Source of the DNA: Novosphingobium sp. ST904
GTDB taxonomy: Bacteria > Pseudomonadota > Alphaproteobacteria > Sphingomonadales > Sphingomonadaceae
DNA length: 64,000 bases
Assembly: GCF_001298105.1 (NCBI RefSeq)
Contig: NZ_LGJH01000150.1
Span: 1-64,000 of the forward strand
Direction of reading: 5' to 3'
Shown: in pieces, positions 19,560-29,084 of the stretch
Position numbering within the stretch: the stretch's first letter is position 1
How the letters are laid out: each line of letters opens with the position of its first letter
The notes under the pieces: model-generated
The model's database searches: none
What the model saw: the letters and a program-made list of their open reading frames with translations, nothing else
What the model was told of the DNA's origin: nothing
Translations under genes and position numbers: made by a program

Positions 19560-20065
19560 TGCCGGTTCTTCCCGTGCTGCCGGGATGCGGTGCGGAGGTT
19601 AGAGGGTATCAGGCTGACCTCCGTGGGTTGGCGATCTGGACGTGGCTGGAGACTAGCCCGGAGTGGTCTGCAGGCGCAGTCGGGTCATCTCCGTTCCGGT
19701 GTCAGTTTTGATCGCTGACCAGTGTGGGCGCGGCTCATCTCTTCCATACCTGGCATTTGCTGTAGTCGCGGCTGATGGCTGGGACGGGGGTTATGGAGGG
19801 GCCGCGTGAATTTCGACGGCATACCGGTTGCATCGCGAATGCCTGGGGAGTTGTATCGGATACGGATGAGTTCGACTTGAAGGAGAGGAAATACTGGCGC
19901 ACCGTTTGATTGAGGCGGGTTTTGCATGGTGATGGATAGGTGTTTACACATAATCTATCTGTGCAATTGCATTGTTGGTTGTGTCTGTGGTGGTAACCAT
20001 CGCTGTAAGTCTGTCGTAGTGATATGATCCGTTACTTCCGGGGAAATTCTTCTTCGGGGAACGTT
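19560..20065. other. Intergenic region with AT-rich promoter stretch
   Basis: Roughly 500 bases between divergent genes. The part at about 19930-20030 is much AT-richer than the surroundings (for example GTTTACACATAATCTATC) and likely contains the promoter of the RTX glycosidase-like gene. An ATG at 20024 in the same frame would extend that gene by 14 residues. No RNA gene or repeat was recognised. Confidence 0.45.
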
Positions 20066-22578
20066 ATGACTATCCGGTTAGGTGCCCAGACCCACTTCAG
20101 CCAGGGGTGGAACACATCGCTTCTTGATGCCGCTGCAAACCTTGGCGTGGATGGCATCCGCGACAGCGTGCCATGGGGGGCGATCGAGAAAGCTGCGGGC
20201 AAGTATGACTTTTCGGTTCCGCAGGCTGCCTGGCTCGATCAGGCGCTGCAGAAGGGCCTTGCGGTTACGCTGACGTTTGCGAATGCCAATGCGCTCTACG
20301 ACCGCGGATACACGGTTTACAGCGATGCGGGGCGCGAGGCTTTCGCCAATTTCGTCGTGGCGACATTGCAGCGCTATCCCAATGTGAGCGCCGTCGAGAT
20401 CGGCAACGAGTACAACTCCAATTCTTTCGTGACCGGCCCTGTGGCGACATCGTCGGCGGCCAACCGCGATGATTATTATGCCAAGCTGGTTGCCGCGGTG
20501 GACAGTGCGCTGAACAGGGCGGGACTGGACGTGGAACTGGTAGGAGGCGCCACGCACTCCATCCCGGTGGACTACTTCGCGGACCTCAAGGCACTCGGAA
20601 CACTGGGCCTCCTCGATGCGGTTTCCATCCATCCCTATACCACACCGCCCGAGCAGTTTGCCGACCAGATCGAGGTGCTGCGCGGCGTGATCGGCAAGGA
20701 CATGGCGATCAAGGTTACCGAGTTCGGTGCGAATTTCGCCTCGCTCGACGATGCGCCGGCCTATCTTGCGAAAATGCTCAGCGTCATGGGGGATGCCGGT
20801 ATCGAGAGCGCGAGTTGGTATGCACTGGCGCGCCAGTCCTACTTCCCGAACATGGAGCTCTGGAATACCCAGGGCGCCAGCGCGACGCCGGCGGGAGAGG
20901 CTTTTCGGGTATTCGACAGCCTGCTGGCTGATGCCGACGTGATCCGGCGGTCGCGACCGATGATTTCACTTACCTGTACACTTTCGGCGATCATGCGGCG
21001 GTGCTTTGGGGGCAGACGGGTTCCGTCAGCCTGGCGAAGGGCGTGTCCGCCTATGATCTCGACGGCAATCGGATCGCCAACTTCGACGGCAGGATTTCTG
21101 CAGATACTCCGATCATCCTGAAGTCCGAGGGGGTGATGACGGGAACGTCGGTCCAGTTCCACGCGGGAAATCTCGTTGCGGACAGCTATGACCAGTTTGA
21201 CGTGACCAATCAGGATGCGGCAGGCGCCGGGTTCGAGGGGCCATGGTCGTACTTTTCCCTGTCGGGGACCGGCCAGGTCGCCGCGTTGCAAACGATGGGA
21301 GGTGGATTGAAAGGGGGGGAACTGTGGACTCCGTATCTGGGTTCGCAATGGCTCCGCCCGCTGGAGATCAATGCGACGACGCTGACACCCGTTGATTTCG
21401 GGGGAGGCAAGAGCGCGGCGGCCCGTTACGGCATTATCGAGCGGTACACCGCCCAAACTGGCGGTCTGTTCACGATCAAGGGCACATATGATGTTGCCGA
21501 TCAGAGCCTCGACGGGATTTCGCTGAAGGTCACCGTGAACGGGAAGGAGATTCTCCAAAAGGAGATCTATGACCCCGCGAAGGGCAATGCATACGATTTC
21601 AGCCTGGCTCACGTATCGCTCGCGGCAGGGGATCAGGTCGATTTCATCGTGCAATCGGGCGCCAGCTCAAGCGGCGATGTTACCACGCGCCATATCCAGA
21701 TCTACTCCGAGAAGGCTGTTGCTGCCACGGTCCAGGCTGCAACCCTGGATTACTCTGGCGCGGGGGCCGGATTGCAGGTCAACCTGACGAAGGGGGCGGC
21801 GATCGTGGATGGCAAGCGCGCAGCCATCAGCGGGTCGGACGTGAAGGGATCGGCCCATGCCGATATCCTTGTCGGGGACGGGAAGGGCAATCGTATCGAC
21901 GGCGGCGCGGGTGACGATCGTCTGGACGGACTTGCCGGAGATGACGTCCTGATCGGCGGAAAGGGCAATGACAGGATCGACGGCGGGATCGGGGCCGACC
22001 GCATGGAAGGTGGCGACGGCGACGATACCTATTTCGTCGACGACCGCGGAGACAGGGTGATCGAAAGCGGTGCGCAGGGCGGCGTCGATACAGTCAGGTC
22101 GCAGGTCGATTTCACGCTTGGCGACAGTATCGAGCGGCTCTACCTGACCGGCACGGCCAACCTCCATGGTATGGGCAATGCCCTGGCGAACATTCTCTAC
22201 GGCAACGACGGGAACAACGTCCTGAATGGCGGCAAAGGCGCGGACAAGCTGACCGGTGGGGCCGGCGCGGACACCTTCGTATTCGATCATCTCGAAACAG
22301 GTGCGAATGCCGATACCATCCTCGATTTCCAGAGCGGTGTCGATCACATCGAGATCGACAAGGACATCTTCGCGGCGCTGGCGCCGCTTCGCCCGGGTTC
22401 GCCCGCGACCCTCGACTATGGCCGCAAGGCTGCTTCGGCCGATACGCATCTGTTCTACGATGCCTCTGCCGGGACGCTCTATTATGATGCCGATGGTAGC
22501 GGGTCTGCCGCGGCCGTTGCCCTTGTCACCCTCCGTGGAAAGCCGATGATCGATGCGACCGATATCATCCTTGCCTGA
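20066..22578 (+). CDS. Secreted glycosidase-like protein with RTX repeats (one-base frameshift)
   Basis: About 837 residues after repair. Residues 1-310 form a TIM-barrel of clan GH-A, GH39/GH5-like: RLGAQTHFSQGWN, DGIRDSVPWGAIEKAAGKYDF, a candidate acid/base in VEIGNEYNSNSF and a candidate nucleophile in KVTEFGANFA. A beta-rich middle part follows (about 310-570). The C-terminus has RTX calcium-binding nonapeptides (GGAGDDRLDGLAGDDVLIGG, GGKGNDRIDGG) and a type I secretion-like tail. There is no Sec signal. The frame breaks near 20944-20950. A paralogue without RTX repeats lies at 27288-29065. The likely role is cleaving or remodelling the local exopolysaccharide; the substrate is unknown. 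Confidence 0.75.
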
Positions 22579-22579
22579 C

Positions 22580-22852
22580 ATGCACGAAACTGGCGGTGAA
22601 CCGCTGGTTGGCCATAGGGAGGGCTTTGGCCCTTGCTCCGGTGAATTCATGCCGGGGCCGAGCAGGCGAAAGCCCTGGGGGGCATCCCGGAGAGAACCGC
22701 TGCCGGAGATCGCGCATCCTCATCGCCCCTCGCTTCTGCTCGGCCGCGTGTTTGCAGCCGAGTCCGACGACAGGAATCCGATGATGGGAATTGCGGTGGC
22801 CATGGCGGTCTCCGTCATGGGCTGGGCACTTCTTCTGGGCGCGATTTTCTGA
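22580..22852 (+). CDS. Possible small protein with C-terminal membrane helix
   Basis: 90 codons starting 2 bases after the RTX glycosidase stop. The C-terminal MMGIAVAMAVSVMGWALLLG would form one membrane helix; the rest is Pro/Arg-rich and unconvincing. A shorter start at the MMG region is possible. No family known; listed because of the hydrophobic end and its position. Confidence 0.25.
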   Translation: MHETGGEPLVGHREGFGPCSGEFMPGPSRRKPWGASRREPLPEIAHPHRPSLLLGRVFAAESDDRNPMMGIAVAMAVSVMGWALLLGAIF

Positions 22853-22931
22853 GGCGGCCGAATGCCTCTGTCTGGCAGGGGGGCTCTCCCGGAAAGTCAA
22901 ACGCCGCAACCGGAATTGCGTGAGGCCCGTA

Positions 22932-22973
22932 AAAAAGCGGACCGGGATGCGAAGGCATTTCGGTCCGCTTTTT
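22932..22973. terminator. Bidirectional intrinsic terminator
   Basis: AAAAAGCGGACCG (22932-22944) pairs with CGGTCCGCTTTTT (22961-22973), a 13-bp stem with a 16-base loop and U-tracts in both directions. It sits between the plus-strand RTX glycosidase and the minus-strand small RTX protein and can serve both. Confidence 0.85.
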
Positions 22974-22986
22974 GTGCGTTCAGGGC

Positions 22987-23531
22987 TCAGGCGAAGATAA
23001 TGTCGGCGCTGGTCAGGTGGGCGTCGTAGAAACGAACGGTGGTGGTGCCGTAAGTCAGAATGGTGTTGTCGCCGAGATAGCTGAGCGAATAGGTGTTGCC
23101 TTCGAGCAGGCGAACCTTGTCCAGCCCCAGTTCGAAGTCGAACACCTTGTCCGAGCCGTCATCCTTGTCGAACTCGAAGATGTCGGCACCGGTTTCCGTC
23201 GGGTCGTTGGGATTGTCGCCATAGAGGACATCGTCACCGGCGCCGCCGAAGATGATGTCGTCACCCGAGCCGCCGTAGATGCGGTCGGCCCCGCCGCCTC
23301 CGTTCAGATAGTCATTGCCTTCGCCACCGCGGAGCTTGTCTGCAGAACCGCCACCGTAAATGGTGTCGTTCCCTTCGTCTCCGTAGAGGTTGTCGCTGTT
23401 GGCTCCGCCGATGATGTAATCATCACCGCCGGCACCATGCACGGTGTCGTTGCTTGGCCGGAAAGAATACGGTCTCCCAGCGCACTGCCGGAAATATTGT
23501 CACCAATGGATGATCCGTTGATATCTGCCAC
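22987..23531 (-). CDS. Small RTX calcium-binding protein (one-base frameshift)
   Basis: About 181 residues, nearly all RTX repeats. It begins MADINGSSIGDNISGSALGD and continues with GGxGxDxx nonapeptides (GDEGNDTIYGGGSADKLRGG, GGSGDDIIFGGAGDDVLYGD). It ends with a beta segment (LGDNTILTYGTTTVRFYDAH) and LTSADIIFA, a typical hydrophobic type I secretion tail. The frame breaks near 23450-23455 early in the repeats. No catalytic domain exists, so it is probably a structural or calcium-dependent surface/matrix protein. Confidence 0.75.
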
Positions 23532-23993
23532 GGGAATGCTCCTTGCAATAATCGTTGCGATTTGAACTCGAAATCATTCGACGACGATTGTGCCGGCTTC
23601 CCGATTATTTGTGCAGCAAATCACGTCCACTCAAGAGAGTTTGGTGAAGTGTACCGGTTGCCCCCTTCCCCTTTCGATTTGCAGGTTCGGCGCAGTGCGC
23701 TTCAGTGCCCTCTCAATCGTGGCTTGTTCATAAGGCTTAGGGTTAATGTCGTGCAACCGTTTTGATGTGGATCTTCCATTCATTCATTTTAATATACGCC
23801 ATTATGGATGGTGTTTTACGTGTTATTACTAGAGTCTATGGCGATATTGCGCGGAATTTCTTTGTTGTTCAGCGCCCGCATGTGAAGTCTCCGCTTCCGG
23901 AATGTCCATTATGGACGCAGAATTCGATGGCGGGGAGGGGGGCTTGCACTTCCGGCGGATTAACGATGGCGGGCGTCGCGAGGGCGCACAAGG
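23532..23993. other. AT-rich intergenic region
   Basis: About 460 bases upstream of the small RTX gene and downstream of the subtilase gene, both on the minus strand. Parts are AT-rich (about 23760-23860) and probably hold the RTX promoter. No gene or repeat recognised. Confidence 0.4.
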
Positions 23994-24021
23994 AAAGGGC
24001 CCCGATTCCTCGGAGCCCTTT
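23994..24021 (-). terminator. Intrinsic terminator of the subtilase gene
   Basis: AAAGGGCCCCGA (23994-24005) and TCGGAGCCCTTT (24010-24021) form a stem with one mismatch and a TTCC loop. On the minus strand it follows the subtilase stop by about 60 bases and ends in a short U-rich tail. Confidence 0.65.
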
Positions 24022-24081
24022 TGATACAGTCGCTTGGGGCGATGTGCGGGCGTCAGCGGCCCTGTCAATGAACGGGCGGCC

Positions 24082-26787
24082 TCACGCCCAGAGCAGTCCG
24101 GCATCGGTGTCGGCCACATGGAGGCCTTCCATTCCGACGCCCTTGATTCGGGCGAGCAGGTGGTCGCCACTTTCGTCATGCATCTGGAGATAGGTGCCCG
24201 AACCGCTGGTGACGATGTCGAACGTGGCAGTGCTGCCGTTCGCGATGCCGGTGATCAGGATCTTGTCACCATCGGCCGCGCTGAAATCGTAGATGGTGTC
24301 CATGCCTGCCACGTCGGAAGCGTCGAACACGAAGGTATCGGCGCCGGCCTCGCCATAGAGCCGGTCCGCGCCGGTTCCGCCGAAGATCCAGTCATTGCCG
24401 GTGCCGCCCATGATCGTGTCGATGCCGGCATCGCCATAAAGATGATCGTTCCCGTCATCGCCATAGAGCGTGTCGTCGCCGTTGCCGCCGTGGATGCCGT
24501 CGTCGCCGGCCATGCCGCGCAGCTTGTCGATCCCGTCGAGGCCGTCGATCCGCTCGCCTGCCGTGGTTCCCACGATGCGGTCATCCGCGCCGGTGCCGGT
24601 CAGGGTGGCTGCATAAGTGCGGCCTTCATCGCCATAAGGGCTGGTGGCCGCATGATCCGTGGAGCCCGAACCGGGCGTCTCGGTGACCGGAGCATGCACG
24701 GTTCCGTCGCCGGTGCCGGCCTCGCCCGAGGTGTTGCCGGGGACTGTCGGCGTTTCCACCGGGGCCTGCGTGACCGGCTGGTCGACCACTGCCGAAGTGC
24801 CTGCGGCGAGCAGCTTCACCAGCTGGGCGTAGCTATAGGTGCCGTCCGAGAAGGTGAAGGTTTCGACGTTGCTGATGGTCGAGACCTCGCCATACTTCGC
24901 GGAGATGAGCACGTCGCCGGTGGCCGAGACCGAGCCGGAAATCTTCGAGAAGGCGCAGTTCATGACCAGCGCGTCCTGGCCTTGCCCGCCGTCGATCCTG
25001 TCATTGCCGAAGCTGAAGTAGATCGTGTCGTTTCCGCGCCCGGCGCTCAGCATGTTGGCGACGTTGCTGCCGATCAGCGTGTCGTTGCCATCACCCGAGT
25101 AGACGTTTTCGATGGTATTGGCCGCCAGGTTCAGGGTGACGCCGGCGATCGTGCTTACCTTTGTGGCGGTAAGATCGATCGTGGTGTTGCTGGTGACGGC
25201 CGCCGTGTTGATCGTGTCGGTTCCGCCGTTCGCATCCTTGAGCACGCTGCGCTTGGCGAGATCGGCGCCGGCGTAGAGCGTGCCGAATTCGTCGGTGTAG
25301 ATGTACGTGTCGTTCTTCGAGGTGTCCGCTTCGCCAAGCAGGGTCAGCGTAGCGCCCTTGAACTTGCCCGTCATCGGCACACCGGCCTTGTCGGCAGCGG
25401 CGGGATCGCGGTTGTAGATGTCGAGCTTCCAGGTACCGGCGGATTGTTCGCCCATCGAGGCGACCGAACTGAAAGTGAAGTTGCGGATGCTGCCGACGCG
25501 GCTCTCGGTTGGAAGGTCGTAGACCAGGCGGACCCGGGTACCTTCCGGCGATGTCAGGTAGACGTCGAGATCGCCTGTGTTGAGCCAGTTGAGGTCGATG
25601 GAAATCTGGACATGTTCGAGATCGATCGCATCGGTCACGGGGATGTCGAGCGAAAGGTGATCGTTCGATCCGGCAACCAGGGTCTGCGCTGTCGTGACGG
25701 TCTTGGTGGCTGTGGCCATGTTCGCGAAAGTCTGCTGTTCGTCCCAGGTTTCGGCCAGTCGCACGGCATCGTGGACGTTGAGGAAGCCGTAGCCGAATGC
25801 GTCGCTGTAATGGAGCCCGCCGCCATTGGCGTTATCGGCGCCATTCGTCCGCCAGCCGTCGCCGAAGCTTGCGCCGTCGGTCAGGCCCGTGCGGTGGGCG
25901 GAGTAGGCGAGGATTTCCTGAACGTCGCGGTAGCCGAGGTCGGGATTGGCCTGGAGCATCAGGCCGATCGTTGCCGACACGGCCGGAGCGGCGAATGATG
26001 TTCCCGAAACGCTTTCATAACGGTCGCTCAGCGTGGTGGTGAGCACGTCGCGGCCGGCGGCCGAGATCAGCACGTTCGCGCCGATGCTGGTGAAGGCGGA
26101 AGGATTGCCGTCGGCGTCGACCGAGCCGACCGCGATCGTATAGGGCGAGTTCTGGAAATTATGGTAGTTCGAGGTGCCGGAGGTTCCGGCGTTACCGGCC
26201 GCGAACACCAGCGAAGTGCCCAGCCCGCCGCGTCCGGTTGAAACGGCGGAAACGAGCGCTGCCTTGTATTCCGGGTTGGCATTGAAATTGTCGGCGAAGT
26301 TTTCGACGAAGCTCCAGCTGTTGTTGGCAACGTCCAGGCTGGCCGACTTCTGCAGGGCAGACACGATCTGCCCTGCGGCATTGCTGGAGGAATAGTCGAC
26401 GCCGAGGCCGACAAGCGTGGCGCCGGAGGCGATGCCTACGGTTCCGATGGCATTGCCGGCTTCGGCGGCGATCACCCCGGCAACGGAAGTGCCGTGGGAT
26501 TGGGGCAGGGCGGTGGCGCTGATCGTTACGGCGTCAGTCGCCGTTGCGAAGTTGTAGTCGAGCGTGGTGTCATAGGCCTTCTTGAGATCGGCATGACGAA
26601 AGTCGATCTGGGAGTCGATAACGCCGATGCGCACGCCTTTGCCGGTGTAGTCCTGCCATACGGAATAAGCGTCGATGCTCAGCTTGGAGCGGGTCGATCC
26701 GTCCAGATACCACTGCTGCTTTTCAAGAGCGTCGCCGTAATAAGTGGTTGTTGCTGCAGTCGATGCGATGATATTCTTCTTTGCCAT
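24082..26787 (-). CDS. Subtilisin-like serine protease with P-domain and RTX repeats
   Basis: 901 residues, intact. Peptidase S8 domain (about 40-330) with Asp in GVRIGVIDSQIDFRHADL, His in SHGTSVAGVIA, an oxyanion Asn region (ANNSWSF) and Ser in SVSGTSFAAPAVSATIGL. A proprotein-convertase P domain follows (about 375-490: LEHVQISIDLNWLNTGDLDV, GTWKLDIYNRDP). Next is a beta/RTX-like part, then canonical RTX repeats (about 770-850: GMAGDDGIHGGNGDDTLYGD) and a C-terminal secretion tail. There is no Sec signal, so type I export is likely. It may mature or degrade extracellular proteins, perhaps neighbouring RTX proteins. A terminator lies downstream. Confidence 0.9.
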   Translation of the reverse strand: MAKKNIIASTAATTTYYGDALEKQQWYLDGSTRSKLSIDAYSVWQDYTGKGVRIGVIDSQIDFRHADLKKAYDTTLDYNFATATDAVTISATALPQSHGTSVAGVIAAEAGNAIGTVGIASGATLVGLGVDYSSSNAAGQIVSALQKSASLDVANNSWSFVENFADNFNANPEYKAALVSAVSTGRGGLGTSLVFAAGNAGTSGTSNYHNFQNSPYTIAVGSVDADGNPSAFTSIGANVLISAAGRDVLTTTLSDRYESVSGTSFAAPAVSATIGLMLQANPDLGYRDVQEILAYSAHRTGLTDGASFGDGWRTNGADNANGGGLHYSDAFGYGFLNVHDAVRLAETWDEQQTFANMATATKTVTTAQTLVAGSNDHLSLDIPVTDAIDLEHVQISIDLNWLNTGDLDVYLTSPEGTRVRLVYDLPTESRVGSIRNFTFSSVASMGEQSAGTWKLDIYNRDPAAADKAGVPMTGKFKGATLTLLGEADTSKNDTYIYTDEFGTLYAGADLAKRSVLKDANGGTDTINTAAVTSNTTIDLTATKVSTIAGVTLNLAANTIENVYSGDGNDTLIGSNVANMLSAGRGNDTIYFSFGNDRIDGGQGQDALVMNCAFSKISGSVSATGDVLISAKYGEVSTISNVETFTFSDGTYSYAQLVKLLAAGTSAVVDQPVTQAPVETPTVPGNTSGEAGTGDGTVHAPVTETPGSGSTDHAATSPYGDEGRTYAATLTGTGADDRIVGTTAGERIDGLDGIDKLRGMAGDDGIHGGNGDDTLYGDDGNDHLYGDAGIDTIMGGTGNDWIFGGTGADRLYGEAGADTFVFDASDVAGMDTIYDFSAADGDKILITGIANGSTATFDIVTSGSGTYLQMHDESGDHLLARIKGVGMEGLHVADTDAGLLWA

Positions 26788-27287
26788 GTGATAATACTCG
26801 CATTGTTGGCTCTATCCGGATCGATTGTTGTTTCGGTAGAGCTGTTGGTTTCGTTTCTGCGAGATATTCAATATGGCTGTAGTGGCTAATCGGGGCCTTC
26901 TGTGCACGGTAAACGCAAATTCACGGCTGGATGTTTTGATTGTGATTCAAGTAATACTTGGTTGGTAAGGGTGATTGCGTACAATTCACAATCGTTTGGC
27001 AGTTGCAGCCGCTTTTGCCTTGCAGTCACAAACGTTTGTGCGTGCCCTTGTAGAGGTGGCGTTAACCATGCGGCGAAATGGCCGGCTTTGCAGGCCCGTT
27101 GTGGTTCCGGTTTCGCAGGCAAAAACCAGGTGGTTGCCCGGATGCCGTGGCCGATAGGGGTTTCGCCCTAAGCGTGATCGTTTTTTTCCGGGATCGACGC
27201 TTTTTCCCTTCCCAAGGGAGCGGAAATGTCGATTCGGTTGCCGGGTGGACTTGCCATGGGCGGGGTGAGGGACGCAGCTTGGCTCCG
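26788..27287. other. Intergenic region upstream of the subtilase gene
   Basis: About 500 bases. The part at 26790-27010 is AT-richer and probably holds the subtilase promoter. It also contains TTGTGATTCAAGTAATACTTGG-like repeats that I cannot assign. Between 27170 and 27230 T-runs occur but no clear hairpin. No gene is supported. Confidence 0.4.
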
Positions 27288-29065
27288 CTATCGTTTGATA
27301 GCGCCGACAGGAGCGCAGGCCCCCGTGTCGTACAGGCGTATGCGATACCGGACCGCACCCGTGCGGCCAGCGCCCTCCGGTGCGACGACAAAGTCCAGCG
27401 CCTGCCCGGGGGTAAGCGGTATCGTCCGCTCTATCCGGATCGGGGCCGCCCCCCGGGTTGCAAACACGGACTGTCCGCCCGATCGCATGGATACGGCCAG
27501 GCCGCTTTCACTGCGGCCTGTCAGCGCGAATTCGGCCTCTATCCTGAGCACCATCCGAAACCGCGCGGTGTAGCGGAGAAGAACGGCATCTCCGTTTGCT
27601 CCTGTGGCCGGGACAATCGTGTCAGCCGCCACTCGAGGTACGGCCGCGCCGCGCGCGCGAGATAGGGGGTCCATGGTACGCCGGCCGTCTGTTGACCGGG
27701 AAACGTCATGAAAGGCACTTCGCGAGAGCCCGTCTTCCAGAACGGGACAAGCCCGACCGTCTGGCTGGGGATGGCACCATCGGGTGCCGGGAAAGTAAAG
27801 CCGAGGAAACTGTCCGCGATCAATGGCGTGCAGCCGAGTTTCACGTTTTCGTCGATCTTCAGTGGAACCTTGCCCGTGAGGATGAGCACCCGGTCTTCGG
27901 CCAGCATCAGAGAGGCGCCACTAAGCCGGGTTCCCGCGGCGTCGAACGCGGAAACGGAGGCCGAATCGATCGAGATCGGCCTTGCCGCGCCCCAGAGGAC
28001 CCAGGTTCTGGCGCCGAACGCGTGAATGAAGGTGAAGCGATCGGGGCTTCGATCCTCCCCCCGATGATCGCCGAGCTGCTTCGTCACGAAACGGAAGGCG
28101 CGGCCTGCCTCCGTCAGTCCTGCGTCGCGTCGCAGCAAGGGGACGAACCCGTCGCCCCGATCGTTGAGCGGGTACCAATCGAACTCCGCGATGCCCAGAG
28201 ACGAAAGGGTCGCGTAAGCGCGGACCAGATCGTCACCGGCATGCTCTGGGTCCAGGCTGCCATATTCGGTCATGTAGAGCGGTATTGGCGCCAGAGAAGG
28301 ATGGCGGCGGAGGACTGCGACTTGAGCGGGAAGTTGATCGATCGGCGTGGTGTAAGGATGGAGCGCGAGACCGTCGAGCAGGCCGGTGCCGCCCTGATCG
28401 AGAAGGGGCCAGAGAAAGCCGCCGGGCAGCGAATGGGTGGAGCCGCCAATGACCTTGATATCCGGCCGTACCGCTCTCGCGGCCTTGGCTGCGCTTCGTA
28501 CCATGGCCAGGTGGTAGGCGAGGCGCTGCGCGGGCGGCGCGTCCTTCATCGGGCCGGAAACGAAATTGTTGCCGTTGATCTCATTGCCGATTTCCAGCCT
28601 GTCGATCGCAGGATACCGGCGCACCACTTCGGCAACGAACTTCCCGAATGCCGCGAGCGCTTCGGGCGAATGCGGTGTCTGTCCGGCATCGTAGAGCGGA
28701 TTTCCCCAGTTGAGCGTCAGGGTCATCCGGGCATGGTGCTGCTCCAGGCTGGCCGGATACAGGGACATCGGCTGGTCGAAGGTGTAGCGGCCTCTGGTTT
28801 TCTCGACGTCTGCCCAGCGGATGCTGTCGCGCCAGTTCGCAAGCGGCAGAGCCAGGGCGGCATCGAACAGGCGAGGGAGGTTGCCCTGCGAGAAATTGGT
28901 GGCGGCGCCCAGCCGCATCGGTGGGAGCGGGGCGCGGATCTCAGAAGCAAGCCGCGCGCCGGGTTGCGCTTCTGGTCCTGCTTCGAGGCGGCTGGGGCGC
29001 TGCGGGTTTCCGGCGGGCGCCTGAGCGGCAGCGAGCGCGGCGATCAGTGCGAGTATCCGTTTCAC
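27288..29065 (-). CDS. Secreted glycosidase-like protein, paralogue of the RTX glycosidase (one-base frameshift)
   Basis: About 592 residues after repair. A Sec signal peptide (MKRILALIAALAAAQAPAG) is followed by a clan GH-A barrel closely patterned on the gene at 20066: RLGAATNFSQGNLPRLFDAA, WRDSIRWADVEKTRGRYTF, candidate acid/base LEIGNEINGNNFVSGP, KVIGGSTHSLPGGF, LALHPYTTPIDQLP and candidate nucleophile MTEYGSLD. The same beta-rich domain follows (PWTPYLARAARPYLEW, ALDFVVAPEG), but there are no RTX repeats. The frame breaks near 27626-27632. It lies 20 bases downstream of the pyruvyl transferase gene. Probably a periplasmic or secreted enzyme acting on the cluster's polysaccharide. Confidence 0.75.
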
Positions 29066-29084
29066 TGTAGATTATACCGAAATT

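Noticed and set aside
24034..25998. A 654-codon open frame on the plus strand
   Set aside because: Antisense to the subtilase; its repetitive look simply mirrors the RTX repeats on the other strand.
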